Shown one piece after another: positions 8,785 to 17,609 of a stretch of DNA of 64,000 nucleotides. The DNA comes from Gilvimarinus sp. DA14 (GTDB lineage Bacteria > Pseudomonadota > Gammaproteobacteria > Pseudomonadales > Cellvibrionaceae), in contig NZ_CP100350.1 in the NCBI RefSeq assembly GCF_024204685.1, forward strand, positions 2,148,501 to 2,212,500, read 5' to 3'. Each line of letters begins with the position of its first letter. The stretch's first letter is position 1. Both the position numbers and the translations under genes were made by a program. The notes below the pieces were generated by a model. The model searched no databases. It worked only from the letters and a program-made list of their open reading frames with translations, and was not told where the DNA came from.

Positions 8785-11700
8785 TTACTGGAACACAAAG
8801 CGCAAACCAACGGTGAAGCGTCGATCCTGCTGATGCCAGCCAGTGGGCAAAAGCAGTCCGCCGTCGTCTACGTCGGTAACCTGCTGCCTAAGAACAGTCT
8901 CCTCGTTCAACAGATTACTACCCTGGAAGGTAATATCAAGGTTATCCGTCAAGCTGTATTTGATCGAACCATCCAGCTGACCATAGGCCTCGTTCCACAC
9001 CGGGTAGGCAACACAACAATCGATGGCCGTCACCATGTACTCATCGCGCCAGCTGTAGGCCAACCGCGCCTGCCAGTCGCCATATTCGTACATACCAATC
9101 AGGTTAAAGGCGTGATCACTCAATCCCTCTAAGCGGTCAGTGCCAATGGCATCCGGCGCCTGATCGGTGATGGTCGAACCCTCACCACCGGTATTTCTAA
9201 CACCGGTGTTGGTAATGCCGTTGTTATCAATAAAGGTGTAGTTAGCCTGCATACCCAAACCATTAAAAGGCTCTGGCAGGAAATCGAAGAACTGCTGATA
9301 GGCAATTTCAAAACCACTGATGTCTGCACCCTCACCATTGAGTGGGCCGCGAACTTCGGCGGTGCGAGTCACACCATTGTTTTCAAACTCGCGAAAGTAG
9401 GTACCAAACTGGATATAGTCGTCAAACTGCTTATAAAACACCGTACCAGTCAATGAACCCACATCCGAGAAGTAGTACTCCAACGCCAAGTCGTACTGAG
9501 TCGCTTCTATCGGCTTAAGGAAGGGGTTCTGTGCATCGCCGCCATAATAGACGTTGGCCCCAACAATCTCGCCATCAGCATTTTTCTCCCATAAAAGATC
9601 ATTGGGATCATTTGCATCAGGTAAACTTTGACCAACGCTGACATAGTTACGCAAGTTACCGATATCCGGGCGCGACATGGCCTTAGAGGCGGCAAAGCGC
9701 AGCAATAGCTCTTCGGTCAGGTCAAACTTGATGTTAAAGCTCGGCAAAATATTGGTGTGCTTGGCTTCGGTAGTGCTGGTTTCGTTACCGCCTCCCATAA
9801 AGGCCACATCGTCTTCCGACAAATAACAGCCAACGGAACCCGGCACCGGAGCTGGGCCACCGCCCTGCGCAAATTGCGGCTCACAGCCGACATTGGTTCG
9901 GGTGGGATCGGGCTCGCGCACATAAACCGGGTTGCCAAACTCGTCCACTTCACCAGTATCAATCGCGGTAAAGAAATATTCATCCCCCAGGCGTGGGTAG
10001 ACAATACCGCCGGTGCTGGTATCAGTGGTATCCACATAGCGAACCCCTAAGTTACCCGAAAAGGGGATGCCAAAAAGTTCGGCGTCTGAGCCGCCGAAAT
10101 TAAACTGCACGTAAAAAGCTTCGGTAGTCTCGGTAATATCGACCAGCTCCGCCGGGGTATAGCAGGTGCCTGGAATTTCTTCGGCCCGGTCCCCCATATT
10201 CGAGCAAATAGGATCCCAACCGGTACCACCGGTAAAGCCGAGCGCGGCAGCGCCAAAGCTATTGGCCATACGTTCACGATCCTGCAACAGCTCCATGTCG
10301 GCGAATACAAACTGATTCGGGCTGATATCGTGATAGCTGGAAGTGCCGAATTCGCGAACTTCGTAGTAATCCTCCGGGTAGCCGGTAAAGCCTGGTTGTG
10401 CGCCCTCACCATTTGCCGGATCATGCTGGTCCAGGTTGTAGTATGGTGCCTGCCCTCCCGTCCAAGTATTAGCAACGTTCTGCCAGTTATAGCCGCTCCA
10501 GCGCACTTGTTGGTCGCGCTCAGCCCAGCGCACGCCGGTTTTAATAGATTCTAACCAGCCGTTGTCGATATCAAACTCAAAATCGGCCTTGGCCGCCAAC
10601 TGCTCGCCCTCACTTTGTTCCAAGTGGTCCATAATAAAGTGGGTGCGATAATTGTTGGGGTTGGCCCACAACCCAGGCGACATATTAACGTTAGTTGGCT
10701 CGTGCAGAGTTAGCGATGGATGCCCGCCACTTAAATCCAGCTCCGCATTGGAGTAGGTGGCAAAGTTCATCGAGATATCGTAGTTGGTAACTTCCGACTG
10801 AACATACTGAACATCAAAGTTCGAGCGGATACGGTCTGTGATTGACCATTTCAGATTTAACGAAAAGTCTTCGGTGACATTTTCGTTGTTGTTGGAGCGG
10901 GTTTCAGCTGTGGTGTCTACGCCACGGGTAGAGGGTGAGCAACCATTGCCGTCCCAACCATTATCGTTATTGTCATAACAAGGCACGATAAGTGGTTCGC
11001 CAGCGGCATTAGTAGCAAAGCCCTTCGCCTCTTCGCTACTACCGCCCCACCAACCGACACCAGTATTGAACGTCCCGCTTTGGAATAGGCCCTGCTCATC
11101 AAATATAAAATCATCGGTGCCGGGTGCAGGCTGAGGCCTCGTATTATCCCGCGGCTCACCTTCAAACGGCGGCACTTCATAATAAACACTCTGCTCGTAA
11201 GACAAATCGGCAGGTGCAACTCCCACTACATACTCTTCCCAGGCGTTATCGTACTCCGAGCGGTTGTACTGTGAGGTGAACACCACTGTTTCCGACGGGT
11301 TTTGATACTGGAACGCCAACGCCGTGCCCAAACGATCACGGTTGTAAATATTTTCACGGAAATTAACGGTGGCGGGAATGTAACGCAATGTATCTTCACC
11401 GTAGACATCGCGGAAACGGTTCATTCGGTAGAGCTGCATACCTTCGGTTTGCGTCACCACCTCGGAATAAGCGACGTTACCCAGAAAGCCAAACTCACCT
11501 GCACTGGTCTCCCAGCGATTGCTGTACAGGCCAGACACTTCAGGCGTGACCTCATCAGACAGAGTGCCATAGTTGGCATTTAAGGTCAGCGCGATCATCT
11601 CGCCGTCTTGATCGAAAGGTACGCGGGTACGCATATTTACGGTACCGGCGATACCGCCCTCAATCAGCTCTGCCATTTGGTTTTTATAGGTGTCCACGCC

Positions 11701-12171
11701 GGACATGAGTTCGGGGGAAACATCACCCCAGCTCAAACCGCGCGAGGAGTTGGCACTGAAAGAATCGCGGCCATTAAACTCGGTGCGCACCTGATTCAAG
11801 CCGCGCACCACCACACCCGATGGCTCGGCGGAAAAGTGGGCAGTATCGTCGGAGGCGGCGAACCGGTTAACGGTAATACCAGCCACGCGCTGCAAAGCTT
11901 CGGCTACGGATTTATCCGGGAAGGAACCCAGATCTTTAGCGGTGATGGAGTCAACCACGGTGGCGGCGTTGCGCTTAATGTCCTGGGCGGTTTCCAAGGA
12001 CTGGCGCATGCCTTTAACCACCACCTCTTCGAGCACTAGCTCTTCATCGCTGGCGGCGTTGTCTGCCTCAGAGTTCTGAGCAGAGGCAACCACACTGGTT
12101 AATACCAATAGGGATGACGCAAGGGAAACAATCCCGGCTTTGCGACCGGGTATACGGGTACGAGTAGTCAT
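8785..12171 (-). CDS. TonB-dependent outer-membrane receptor, module 1
   Basis: This is a large TBDR (1128 aa) of the Xanthomonas/Caulobacter type, an energised outer-membrane importer. A signal peptide ending near SVVASAQ is followed by a TonB-box-like region (LEEVVVKG). The plug has the family motifs FPDKSVAEALQR, VVRGL, EFNGRDSF and ELMSGVDTYKN, then comes a long beta barrel ending in aromatic FVFQ. An open frame extends to 12414, but the ATG at 12171 directly precedes the signal peptide and has an AGAGAT ribosome site, so the extension is probably not translated. It resembles TBDR 2 throughout the plug. The ligand is unknown; association with xylan genes suggests a glycan but does not show it. 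Confidence 0.95.
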   Translation of the reverse strand: MTTRTRIPGRKAGIVSLASSLLVLTSVVASAQNSEADNAASDEELVLEEVVVKGMRQSLETAQDIKRNAATVVDSITAKDLGSFPDKSVAEALQRVAGITVNRFAASDDTAHFSAEPSGVVVRGLNQVRTEFNGRDSFSANSSRGLSWGDVSPELMSGVDTYKNQMAELIEGGIAGTVNMRTRVPFDQDGEMIALTLNANYGTLSDEVTPEVSGLYSNRWETSAGEFGFLGNVAYSEVVTQTEGMQLYRMNRFRDVYGEDTLRYIPATVNFRENIYNRDRLGTALAFQYQNPSETVVFTSQYNRSEYDNAWEEYVVGVAPADLSYEQSVYYEVPPFEGEPRDNTRPQPAPGTDDFIFDEQGLFQSGTFNTGVGWWGGSSEEAKGFATNAAGEPLIVPCYDNNDNGWDGNGCSPSTRGVDTTAETRSNNNENVTEDFSLNLKWSITDRIRSNFDVQYVQSEVTNYDISMNFATYSNAELDLSGGHPSLTLHEPTNVNMSPGLWANPNNYRTHFIMDHLEQSEGEQLAAKADFEFDIDNGWLESIKTGVRWAERDQQVRWSGYNWQNVANTWTGGQAPYYNLDQHDPANGEGAQPGFTGYPEDYYEVREFGTSSYHDISPNQFVFADMELLQDRERMANSFGAAALGFTGGTGWDPICSNMGDRAEEIPGTCYTPAELVDITETTEAFYVQFNFGGSDAELFGIPFSGNLGVRYVDTTDTSTGGIVYPRLGDEYFFTAIDTGEVDEFGNPVYVREPDPTRTNVGCEPQFAQGGGPAPVPGSVGCYLSEDDVAFMGGGNETSTTEAKHTNILPSFNIKFDLTEELLLRFAASKAMSRPDIGNLRNYVSVGQSLPDANDPNDLLWEKNADGEIVGANVYYGGDAQNPFLKPIEATQYDLALEYYFSDVGSLTGTVFYKQFDDYIQFGTYFREFENNGVTRTAEVRGPLNGEGADISGFEIAYQQFFDFLPEPFNGLGMQANYTFIDNNGITNTGVRNTGGEGSTITDQAPDAIGTDRLEGLSDHAFNLIGMYEYGDWQARLAYSWRDEYMVTAIDCCVAYPVWNEAYGQLDGSIKYSLTDNLDITFQGSNLLNEETVLRQQVTDVDDGGLLLPTGWHQQDRRFTVGLRFVFQ

Positions 12172-12261
12172 AGCATGATCTCTTTTATATTTATTAAACT
12201 CATGAGCCTCAGTAGCTAATGGAAAAGCCTCTTTACGTACCGAGTTAACTTGGGCAAGAAA

Positions 12262-12275
12262 TGTTAGCGATAACG
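12262..12275. promoter_or_regulatory. LacI-type operator candidate 1
   Basis: TGTTAGCGATAACG is close to the palindrome TGTTAACGTTAACA recognised by many LacI-family sugar regulators. It lies about 90 bp upstream of the TBDR 1 ATG. Confidence 0.4.
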
Positions 12276-12466
12276 TAAATGCGGCATAACCCATTGCCTC
12301 AAAAATCATGGTCCATATCAGGCTAGTAGTCAAACAGATATGGAGATTTTGGCCGCCAAAAGTAACCGATTTCAACAATGTGTCCAAAAGGGTAACACTT
12401 GCTTCACAAAACAAGGCTTAACGCTGTGTATCCAGTGACCGGAGGCAAGCTAATGGACGAAAAACA

Positions 12467-12480
12467 CGCCAACGTTAACG
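12467..12480. promoter_or_regulatory. LacI-type operator candidate 2
   Basis: CGCCAACGTTAACG (reverse CGTTAACGTTGGCG) keeps the TTAACGTT core, about 10 of 14 positions of the LacI-type consensus. It is weaker than the other two. Confidence 0.3.
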
Positions 12481-12565
12481 ACACACCGGGGCAAGTGGGA
12501 GTACAAAATAAAGGGTAGATGGACGACTGGATTAATAGAGAAATTGGACGTGAAATAAAGCCCAA

Positions 12566-12579
12566 TGTTAACGCTAACA
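12566..12579. promoter_or_regulatory. LacI-type operator candidate 3
   Basis: TGTTAACGCTAACA differs from the perfect palindrome TGTTAACGTTAACA at one position. Its centre is 99 bp from candidate 2, which would allow looping. No LacI-family regulator gene is in the window. Confidence 0.45.
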
Positions 12580-12710
12580 GATGGTCCCGCAAAAACAATA
12601 TGACCTATTCAGATTTAAAAAACCCAATCCAGATCGGCCATTTCAGTCAATCACTTTAAGGCTTAGCATTTTCTGAGGAAGTGATGCCAAGGATCGTGGC
12701 GCCAATTAAG

Positions 12711-12779
12711 ATATACGGACGGCTACTTGCACAGCGGGTGAACGACTTGTGGCTAATGTGCAAGAGGCTCACCGTATAT
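12711..12779. repeat. concentric double inverted repeat
   Basis: ATATACGG (12711-12718) pairs with CCGTATAT (12772-12779), and CTTGCACA (12726-12733) pairs with TGTGCAAG (12757-12764). Both pairs share the same centre. They are separated by symmetric 7-nt unpaired stretches and enclose a 23-nt loop. No T-run follows on the minus strand, so it is not a classic terminator. Confidence 0.6.
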
Positions 12780-12954
12780 TGAAAAAAGTGGTATTAGAGC
12801 CGCCGCAGCGCAACGAGCTCTCACCACTCTTACACAATCCTGACTGGTTATAGCACCCATTAATGGAGATAAAAACGCTGACACTCGGTGGGGCGTCAAT
12901 GCGATTAAAGTAACCAGCGTATAGTTGTTAAGCGATGCATGCGAAAACTCCAGG

Positions 12955-14466
12955 TCACATATCTTTTGCAGCGCAATGCTGCGCAATAAAGTCCTCGTGT
13001 AGAGGCATGTACTCCGCCGAGCGTTTAATCACCTCGCGAATACTCGCCAAACGTCGTTCAATTTCCTGGGGCGGCAAGGTATCCACAATCGGATGGTAGG
13101 CACGCGCACTTAACCCCTGGCCATGCATTACCTCCAGCCAACTTAAATCGTTAAACAACTCCTCATTGGTGCGAAAGATTCGGCCGTTTTTCTGATACTG
13201 ATCAATCTTCTGCTGCAAAGTCGCGGGAATGGGCATAGTGCGGCAGTAGTTCCAGAATTCGGAATCATCCCGGCGGGTAATACAATAATGGGCAATTAAG
13301 AAATCGCGAATGCGCTCGTATTCAAAATCCACCTGACGGTTGTACTCGTCGATGTCTTCCTGATCGAAATAGCGATTAGGAAACAGACTCATTAGTTTGG
13401 CAATGCCTGACTGCACCAAATGGATACTGGTCGATTCCAAAGGCTCCATAAAACCACCGGCCAAGCCCAAGGCAACACAGTTTTTATTCCAGAGGCGTTT
13501 ACGCTTGCCAGTGGTAAAGCGCAATAACTTGGGGTCCGCCAACGGCTCGCCGTCAAGGTTATCCAGCAATATTTGCGTCGCCTGGTCATCGCTCATAAAT
13601 TGGCTGCAATACACATGACCGTTACCAGTGCGGTGTTGGAGCGGTATGCGCCATTGCCAACCGGCGCTGTGCGCGGTTGAGCGAGTATAGGGGGTGGGGT
13701 CAGAGACTTTAGCGCAGGGCACGGCAACGGCGCGGTCGCAAGGCAGCCATTGGCTCCAGTCCTCGTAGCCTGTGTGCAAAGCTTGCTCGATCAGCAATCC
13801 CTTAAAGCCGGAGCAATCGATAAAGAAGTCGGCCTCCAGGGTGTCCCCATCTTCCAGCGTGACCGCTTGGATAAAACCGTCGTCGGGATTAACGGCAACA
13901 TCGGTAATCTTTCCCTCGCGGCGGGTTACGCCTCTTTGCATGGCAAACTCGCGCAAGTAGATGGCATACAGCGTCGCATCAAAGTGGAAGGCGTAGGCAA
14001 TATCCGACAGCGGTGAATTACCCGCATCTACTGGCCGCATAAAGCGCCCCTGCTCCGCAGCAAGACAGTTAAGGGTATACTGATCAATATCCGGCGCTTT
14101 GCCCGCCTGAAACATTTTTAGCCAATAGTGATAAAACTGCACGCCTTCCATATCTTTACCCACGCCGCCAAAGGCGTGCAGATATTTCTCGCCAATATGC
14201 CCCCAGTTAACAAACTGAATCCCCAATTTAAAAGTACCCTGAGTTTTGCGTACAAACTCATTTTCATCCAAACCCAGCATCTGGTTAAACAGCTGGATCT
14301 GCGGAATCGTCGCCTCACCCACACCAACGGTCCCAATAGCATCGGATTCAATCAGCTGAATGTCGCAGTACTGATTTTTTAACACCTTGGATAGAGCCGC
14401 AGCTGCCATCCAGCCGGCAGTGCCTCCGCCCACAATCAATATTTTTCGGATACGGTTGTCCGTCAT
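12955..14466 (-). CDS. tryptophan-halogenase-family flavoprotein, module 2 slot C
   Basis: An intact family member of 503 aa. GGGTAGW is at 13-19, catalytic Lys80 in [14 protein letters not shown] at about 270-275, and catalytic Glu344 in [14 protein letters not shown]...TGYEDW and FLIAHY match the slot C protein of module 1, not the slot A proteins, which is the evidence for module duplication. It begins 22 bases after the slot B gene. The ATG at 14466 has a GAGG about 13 bases upstream, a rather long spacing. It is the last gene of module 2, and I see no clear terminator after it. Confidence 0.92.
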   Translation of the reverse strand: MTDNRIRKILIVGGGTAGWMAAAALSKVLKNQYCDIQLIESDAIGTVGVGEATIPQIQLFNQMLGLDENEFVRKTQGTFKLGIQFVNWGHIGEKYLHAFGGVGKDMEGVQFYHYWLKMFQAGKAPDIDQYTLNCLAAEQGRFMRPVDAGNSPLSDIAYAFHFDATLYAIYLREFAMQRGVTRREGKITDVAVNPDDGFIQAVTLEDGDTLEADFFIDCSGFKGLLIEQALHTGYEDWSQWLPCDRAVAVPCAKVSDPTPYTRSTAHSAGWQWRIPLQHRTGNGHVYCSQFMSDDQATQILLDNLDGEPLADPKLLRFTTGKRKRLWNKNCVALGLAGGFMEPLESTSIHLVQSGIAKLMSLFPNRYFDQEDIDEYNRQVDFEYERIRDFLIAHYCITRRDDSEFWNYCRTMPIPATLQQKIDQYQKNGRIFRTNEELFNDLSWLEVMHGQGLSARAYHPIVDTLPPQEIERRLASIREVIKRSAEYMPLHEDFIAQHCAAKDM

Positions 14467-14488
14467 GGTCTTATTAAAACCTCGTCAC

Positions 14489-15946
14489 TTAGCCCCTGGC
14501 GGGATCTTTAAGTACAGCCTCCAAGGCGGGCATGGAATCGGCCTCGCGCTGCAGAGTCTGGTAAATGGTGTGATGCTTGCGCGCCAGTTGCGCCGCGTCG
14601 GTATCGGCCAAGGTAAGGTCGCAGGCACCCGCGTGCCACCCCAACCCCAACGCCAATGCGAGCCAGGTCTCATCCCCCAGCACTTCCTCATCCCGGCGCC
14701 AAAGCCTTCCCAGGCGCGTAAAAACCTCCAGGCGCCACTTTATATCGGCGGGAAGCTCTTCTTGTTCGCACTCGTACCCGACAGCGTGCACCCAGTGTAG
14801 CTCGTTAATTTTTTGGTACAACAAACCGCGGCGACGGTTGTACTCAGCGCGCAGCTGCAACTGATTACCCGCGCCCGGCAGCAGCTCGAGCCAGAGCAGC
14901 AAACAGCGCGACGCCCAGTGCCACTGAGACAACACCAGCTCACCCGGGTTGGCATCGGCGCCACCCAGCGCCAAACAGTTGTGACACCAGCCTTGAGCTC
15001 GTGCGCCTTCGGTTTCCTGCCAGCGAACAAACTTCTTACCTTGCTCACGCAGTGAGACCTCAAGACTAGCCAGCGCCGCCGTATCGCAGAGCCATGCATC
15101 CACTATGGCTTTATCCTGCAAACCCACCCGGCGTTGCCAGCCGCCGGATATTCGCACAAGTTCGGAGCGTGGTTGTAGCGGAGCTTCTACCGACTCGATA
15201 TAGGTAAGCCGGTGGGGCCACAACGGCCGACTCTGAGATTGAAACTCAATGCCCAAGGTTTGTCCGAGAAGCCGAGACGACTCGCCACTGGCGTCGATAA
15301 AAAAGTCGGCCTCCAGCCGCACGTCGTTATCCAGCGATAGCGCTTTTATACCCTGCTGGGAATCCCCGTGCACTTGCAGCGAAGCGGAGCTTCGACAATC
15401 CACGCCCAAGCTCTGGGCACGCGCAGCAATCGCGCCAATGAGCGCAGTGCGCTCTAAATGCAAACCGTATTTAAGTGTAGATCTGGCCGAGCGCGGATCT
15501 TTCACCGGAAAAGCAAAACGCCCCTGGGCTGCTGCACGGGTAGCCAAAAAGTGTTCGTTAAAGGCAAGTTGATCAGATCCGCAGAAGCGTTTAAAGAACT
15601 CCTGTTCAAAGGGTGCCGGAGAAGGCTGGATGCCATGGCGGCCGTAAGGCAGAAAAAACCTAGCCGATTGCCGCTGGTACTCGGCGCCCAGGCTGTAAAT
15701 TCCGCCGCACCGCTGCACAAGCTCGGCCTCAGAAAAGCCCACCATTTCCAGCCAGCGACCCAAAGCAGGATCGAGAACTTCGGCCCGAGCAACATTTGCA
15801 GCATTAGCATTTTCGGCCGCTTGCACCCAAGTAATACGGGTCGCAAAAGGCCGCAACATTTTCGCCAGAGTTAGCGCCGTAGCAGCGGCTACCAACCCGT
15901 TCCCGAGCACGACAATATGCTGCAAGGGGGCAGGAATATTAGTCAC
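14489..15946 (-). CDS. degenerate tryptophan-halogenase paralogue, module 2 slot B
   Basis: This halogenase-family protein (485 aa) has its active-site motifs erased. The FAD motif is LGNGLVAAA (14-22). The Lys position is Ser85 (IYSLGAEY). WxWxIP reads WQRRVG. The Glu position is Val by alignment (NCLALGGADAN segment). Retained family features include DFFIDASG and a conserved C-terminal helical part. The start is taken as GTG at 15946: GGAGG lies 5 bases upstream and it overlaps the slot A stop by 8 nt (GTGACTAA). A TTG at 16006 is open but has no such support. It has the same slot, gene overlap and Lys-to-Ser change as the slot B protein of module 1. Confidence 0.83.
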   Translation of the reverse strand: MTNIPAPLQHIVVLGNGLVAAATALTLAKMLRPFATRITWVQAAENANAANVARAEVLDPALGRWLEMVGFSEAELVQRCGGIYSLGAEYQRQSARFFLPYGRHGIQPSPAPFEQEFFKRFCGSDQLAFNEHFLATRAAAQGRFAFPVKDPRSARSTLKYGLHLERTALIGAIAARAQSLGVDCRSSASLQVHGDSQQGIKALSLDNDVRLEADFFIDASGESSRLLGQTLGIEFQSQSRPLWPHRLTYIESVEAPLQPRSELVRISGGWQRRVGLQDKAIVDAWLCDTAALASLEVSLREQGKKFVRWQETEGARAQGWCHNCLALGGADANPGELVLSQWHWASRCLLLWLELLPGAGNQLQLRAEYNRRRGLLYQKINELHWVHAVGYECEQEELPADIKWRLEVFTRLGRLWRRDEEVLGDETWLALALGLGWHAGACDLTLADTDAAQLARKHHTIYQTLQREADSMPALEAVLKDPARG

Positions 15947-17471
15947 GAGCGCCTCCGTATAGATCCATAGTGGCTGGCGGCTCGCGCTTAAGACCACCGC
16001 GAGCAATCACCTCGGCATGCTCGGGTGCACTTTCAGCCATTTTTTGCAGCTGCGAGGCTAAACCTTGTAACGTGCGGCTGACTTGAGCGGCTGGCACAGA
16101 CGCCGCCCGACTGTCCCAGCTCGAGGGCAGCAAACCTTGCCCCAAATACACCGCTAGCCAGCTGGGCTCGGCAAATAGCCCCTGATCATAAGATTGAACG
16201 ACGGCAGATTCGCGAAACAATTCGATTTTTTCTTGCAAGCTTATCGGTATATCCATAGTCGCGCAGTAGCGCCAAAAATCGGAATCGTCACGACGATTAA
16301 GATGATAGTGCAAGATTAAAAAATCCCTTACCCTGCGGTACTCCATGCTCATCCAGCGGTTAAACGCCTCGCGACTTAAGTTCTCGTCGGTACAGGGAAA
16401 GAACTCCAGCAATTTCACAATCGCCATTTGAATCAGATAAATACTGGTGGATTCCAAAGGTTCCAGAAAACCACTGGACAAGCCAATAGCGATGCAATTT
16501 TTTTCCCAGCTTCGGGAACGGCAGCCTGCCTCGAAACGGATAAAGTTGGGATCGGAAACCGGCACACTGTTGAGTGCCCCCTGAAGCTGGGCGCAGGCTT
16601 CGTCATCACTGAGGCTTTCACTGCAATAAACCTGGCCATTACCCGTGCGATGCTGCAGAGGAATACACCACTGCCAACCACTAGCGGTTGCGCTAGAGCG
16701 GGTATAAGACGGCAGGGGCGTTAAAGGATCGGATGCCTGAGCGACCGCGCGGTCGCAGGGCAACCAATGTCGCCAGCTTTCAAAGGGAACGCCCAGGGTT
16801 TGGCCCAACAACAGCGAGCGAAAGCCCGAGCAATCGATAAACAAATCGCCATCAATAACCTCTTCCGACTCCAGTATCAGCGCCTGCACTCGGCCGTCAT
16901 CCGCAGAGGTTTTCACGCGGTCAACTTTGCCTTCGTATCGCTCCACCCGGCGCGCTTCGGCGTAACGACGTAAAAAAGATGCGTATGCCGTCGCATCCAG
17001 ATGGTAGGCATAGCCATAACCGAGACCCGCCTCATCGGGCGGCGGGGCGAAGCGATTGCCTTGGGCTAGCTGCGCCGATAGAGAAAAATCATCCAACGAA
17101 AATTTAGCACCGTTTGCTCGCGCCGATAAAAAATGGTGATGAAAACCGACGCCGCCCAAATCGGCTCCAAAAGCGCTGAATGGATGCATATATCGGCTGG
17201 CCGAATCGCCCCAACCGGTAAACTCGATCGCTAATTTATAAGTCGCCCCAGTCGTCTGCATAAAATCGCGCTCGGAAATACCCAGCAATTGATTAAAATA
17301 ACGTATATGGGGAATGGTTGCCTCGCCAACGCCAACAGTGCCAATTTGCTGCGACTCTACTAACGTGACCGCGCATTCGTCGGGCAGCAAGTGTGCGAGC
17401 GCCGCCGCGCTCATCCACCCTGCTGTGCCGCCACCGACAATGACAATGTTTTTAGCGAGCGGGCTCGCCAT
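15939..17471 (-). CDS. tryptophan-halogenase-family flavoprotein, module 2 slot A
   Basis: An intact family member of 510 aa. GGGTAGW is at 13-19, catalytic Lys79 in ATYKLAIEF, WQWCIP at about 265-270, and catalytic Glu339 in EPLEST. SLLLGQ.LGV.FESW and FLILHY pair it with slot A of module 1. The ATG at 17471 has GGAG 7 bases upstream, so it is preferred over an upstream GTG at 17498. A terminator-like hairpin separates it from TBDR 2. The product and substrate are unknown. Related TBDR-linked halogenases from Xanthomonas and Brevundimonas-like bacteria brominate indoles in vitro. Confidence 0.92.
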   Translation of the reverse strand: MASPLAKNIVIVGGGTAGWMSAAALAHLLPDECAVTLVESQQIGTVGVGEATIPHIRYFNQLLGISERDFMQTTGATYKLAIEFTGWGDSASRYMHPFSAFGADLGGVGFHHHFLSARANGAKFSLDDFSLSAQLAQGNRFAPPPDEAGLGYGYAYHLDATAYASFLRRYAEARRVERYEGKVDRVKTSADDGRVQALILESEEVIDGDLFIDCSGFRSLLLGQTLGVPFESWRHWLPCDRAVAQASDPLTPLPSYTRSSATASGWQWCIPLQHRTGNGQVYCSESLSDDEACAQLQGALNSVPVSDPNFIRFEAGCRSRSWEKNCIAIGLSSGFLEPLESTSIYLIQMAIVKLLEFFPCTDENLSREAFNRWMSMEYRRVRDFLILHYHLNRRDDSDFWRYCATMDIPISLQEKIELFRESAVVQSYDQGLFAEPSWLAVYLGQGLLPSSWDSRAASVPAAQVSRTLQGLASQLQKMAESAPEHAEVIARGGLKREPPATMDLYGGARD

Positions 17472-17554
17472 AGCGTTTCTCCGCTTATTGTTTGACACAG
17501 TATTATTCTATCAGCCCAGCAGACCGACAAACCCAATAGCGAATTAATTTGCTG

Positions 17555-17590
17555 CAAAAAAAAGGCGCAACCCGGAAGTTGCGCCTTTTT
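17555..17590 (-). terminator. hairpin between TBDR 2 and slot A halogenase
   Basis: GGCGCAAC (17564-17571) and GTTGCGCC (17578-17585) form a stem with loop CCGGAA. A-rich and T-rich flanks lie on both sides, giving a long U-tract on the minus strand. It sits at the same place as the hairpin in module 1. Confidence 0.8.
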
Positions 17591-17609
17591 TGTCTTCACT
17601 CAATCAGGC

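Larger units (their letters stand above)
12172..12954. other. 783-bp intergenic region upstream of TBDR 1
   Basis: No credible gene is seen. Two short minus-strand frames (12404-12598 and 12753-12986) look like chance. The region holds three LacI-type palindromic sequences and a 69-bp concentric inverted repeat. It probably carries the promoter of module 1 and the 3' end of the module 2 transcript. Confidence 0.6.

Noticed and set aside
12172-12414. An 81-residue N-terminal extension of TBDR 1
   Set aside because: It would put the signal peptide inside the protein. The ATG at 12171 directly precedes the signal peptide and has a ribosome site.
12404-12598. Short minus-strand frame upstream of TBDR 1
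   Set aside because: There is no recognisable motif or ribosome site, and it overlaps operator-like sequences.
12753-12986. Short minus-strand frame overlapping the end of slot C halogenase
   Set aside because: It overlaps the real gene and the concentric repeat, and the composition is random.
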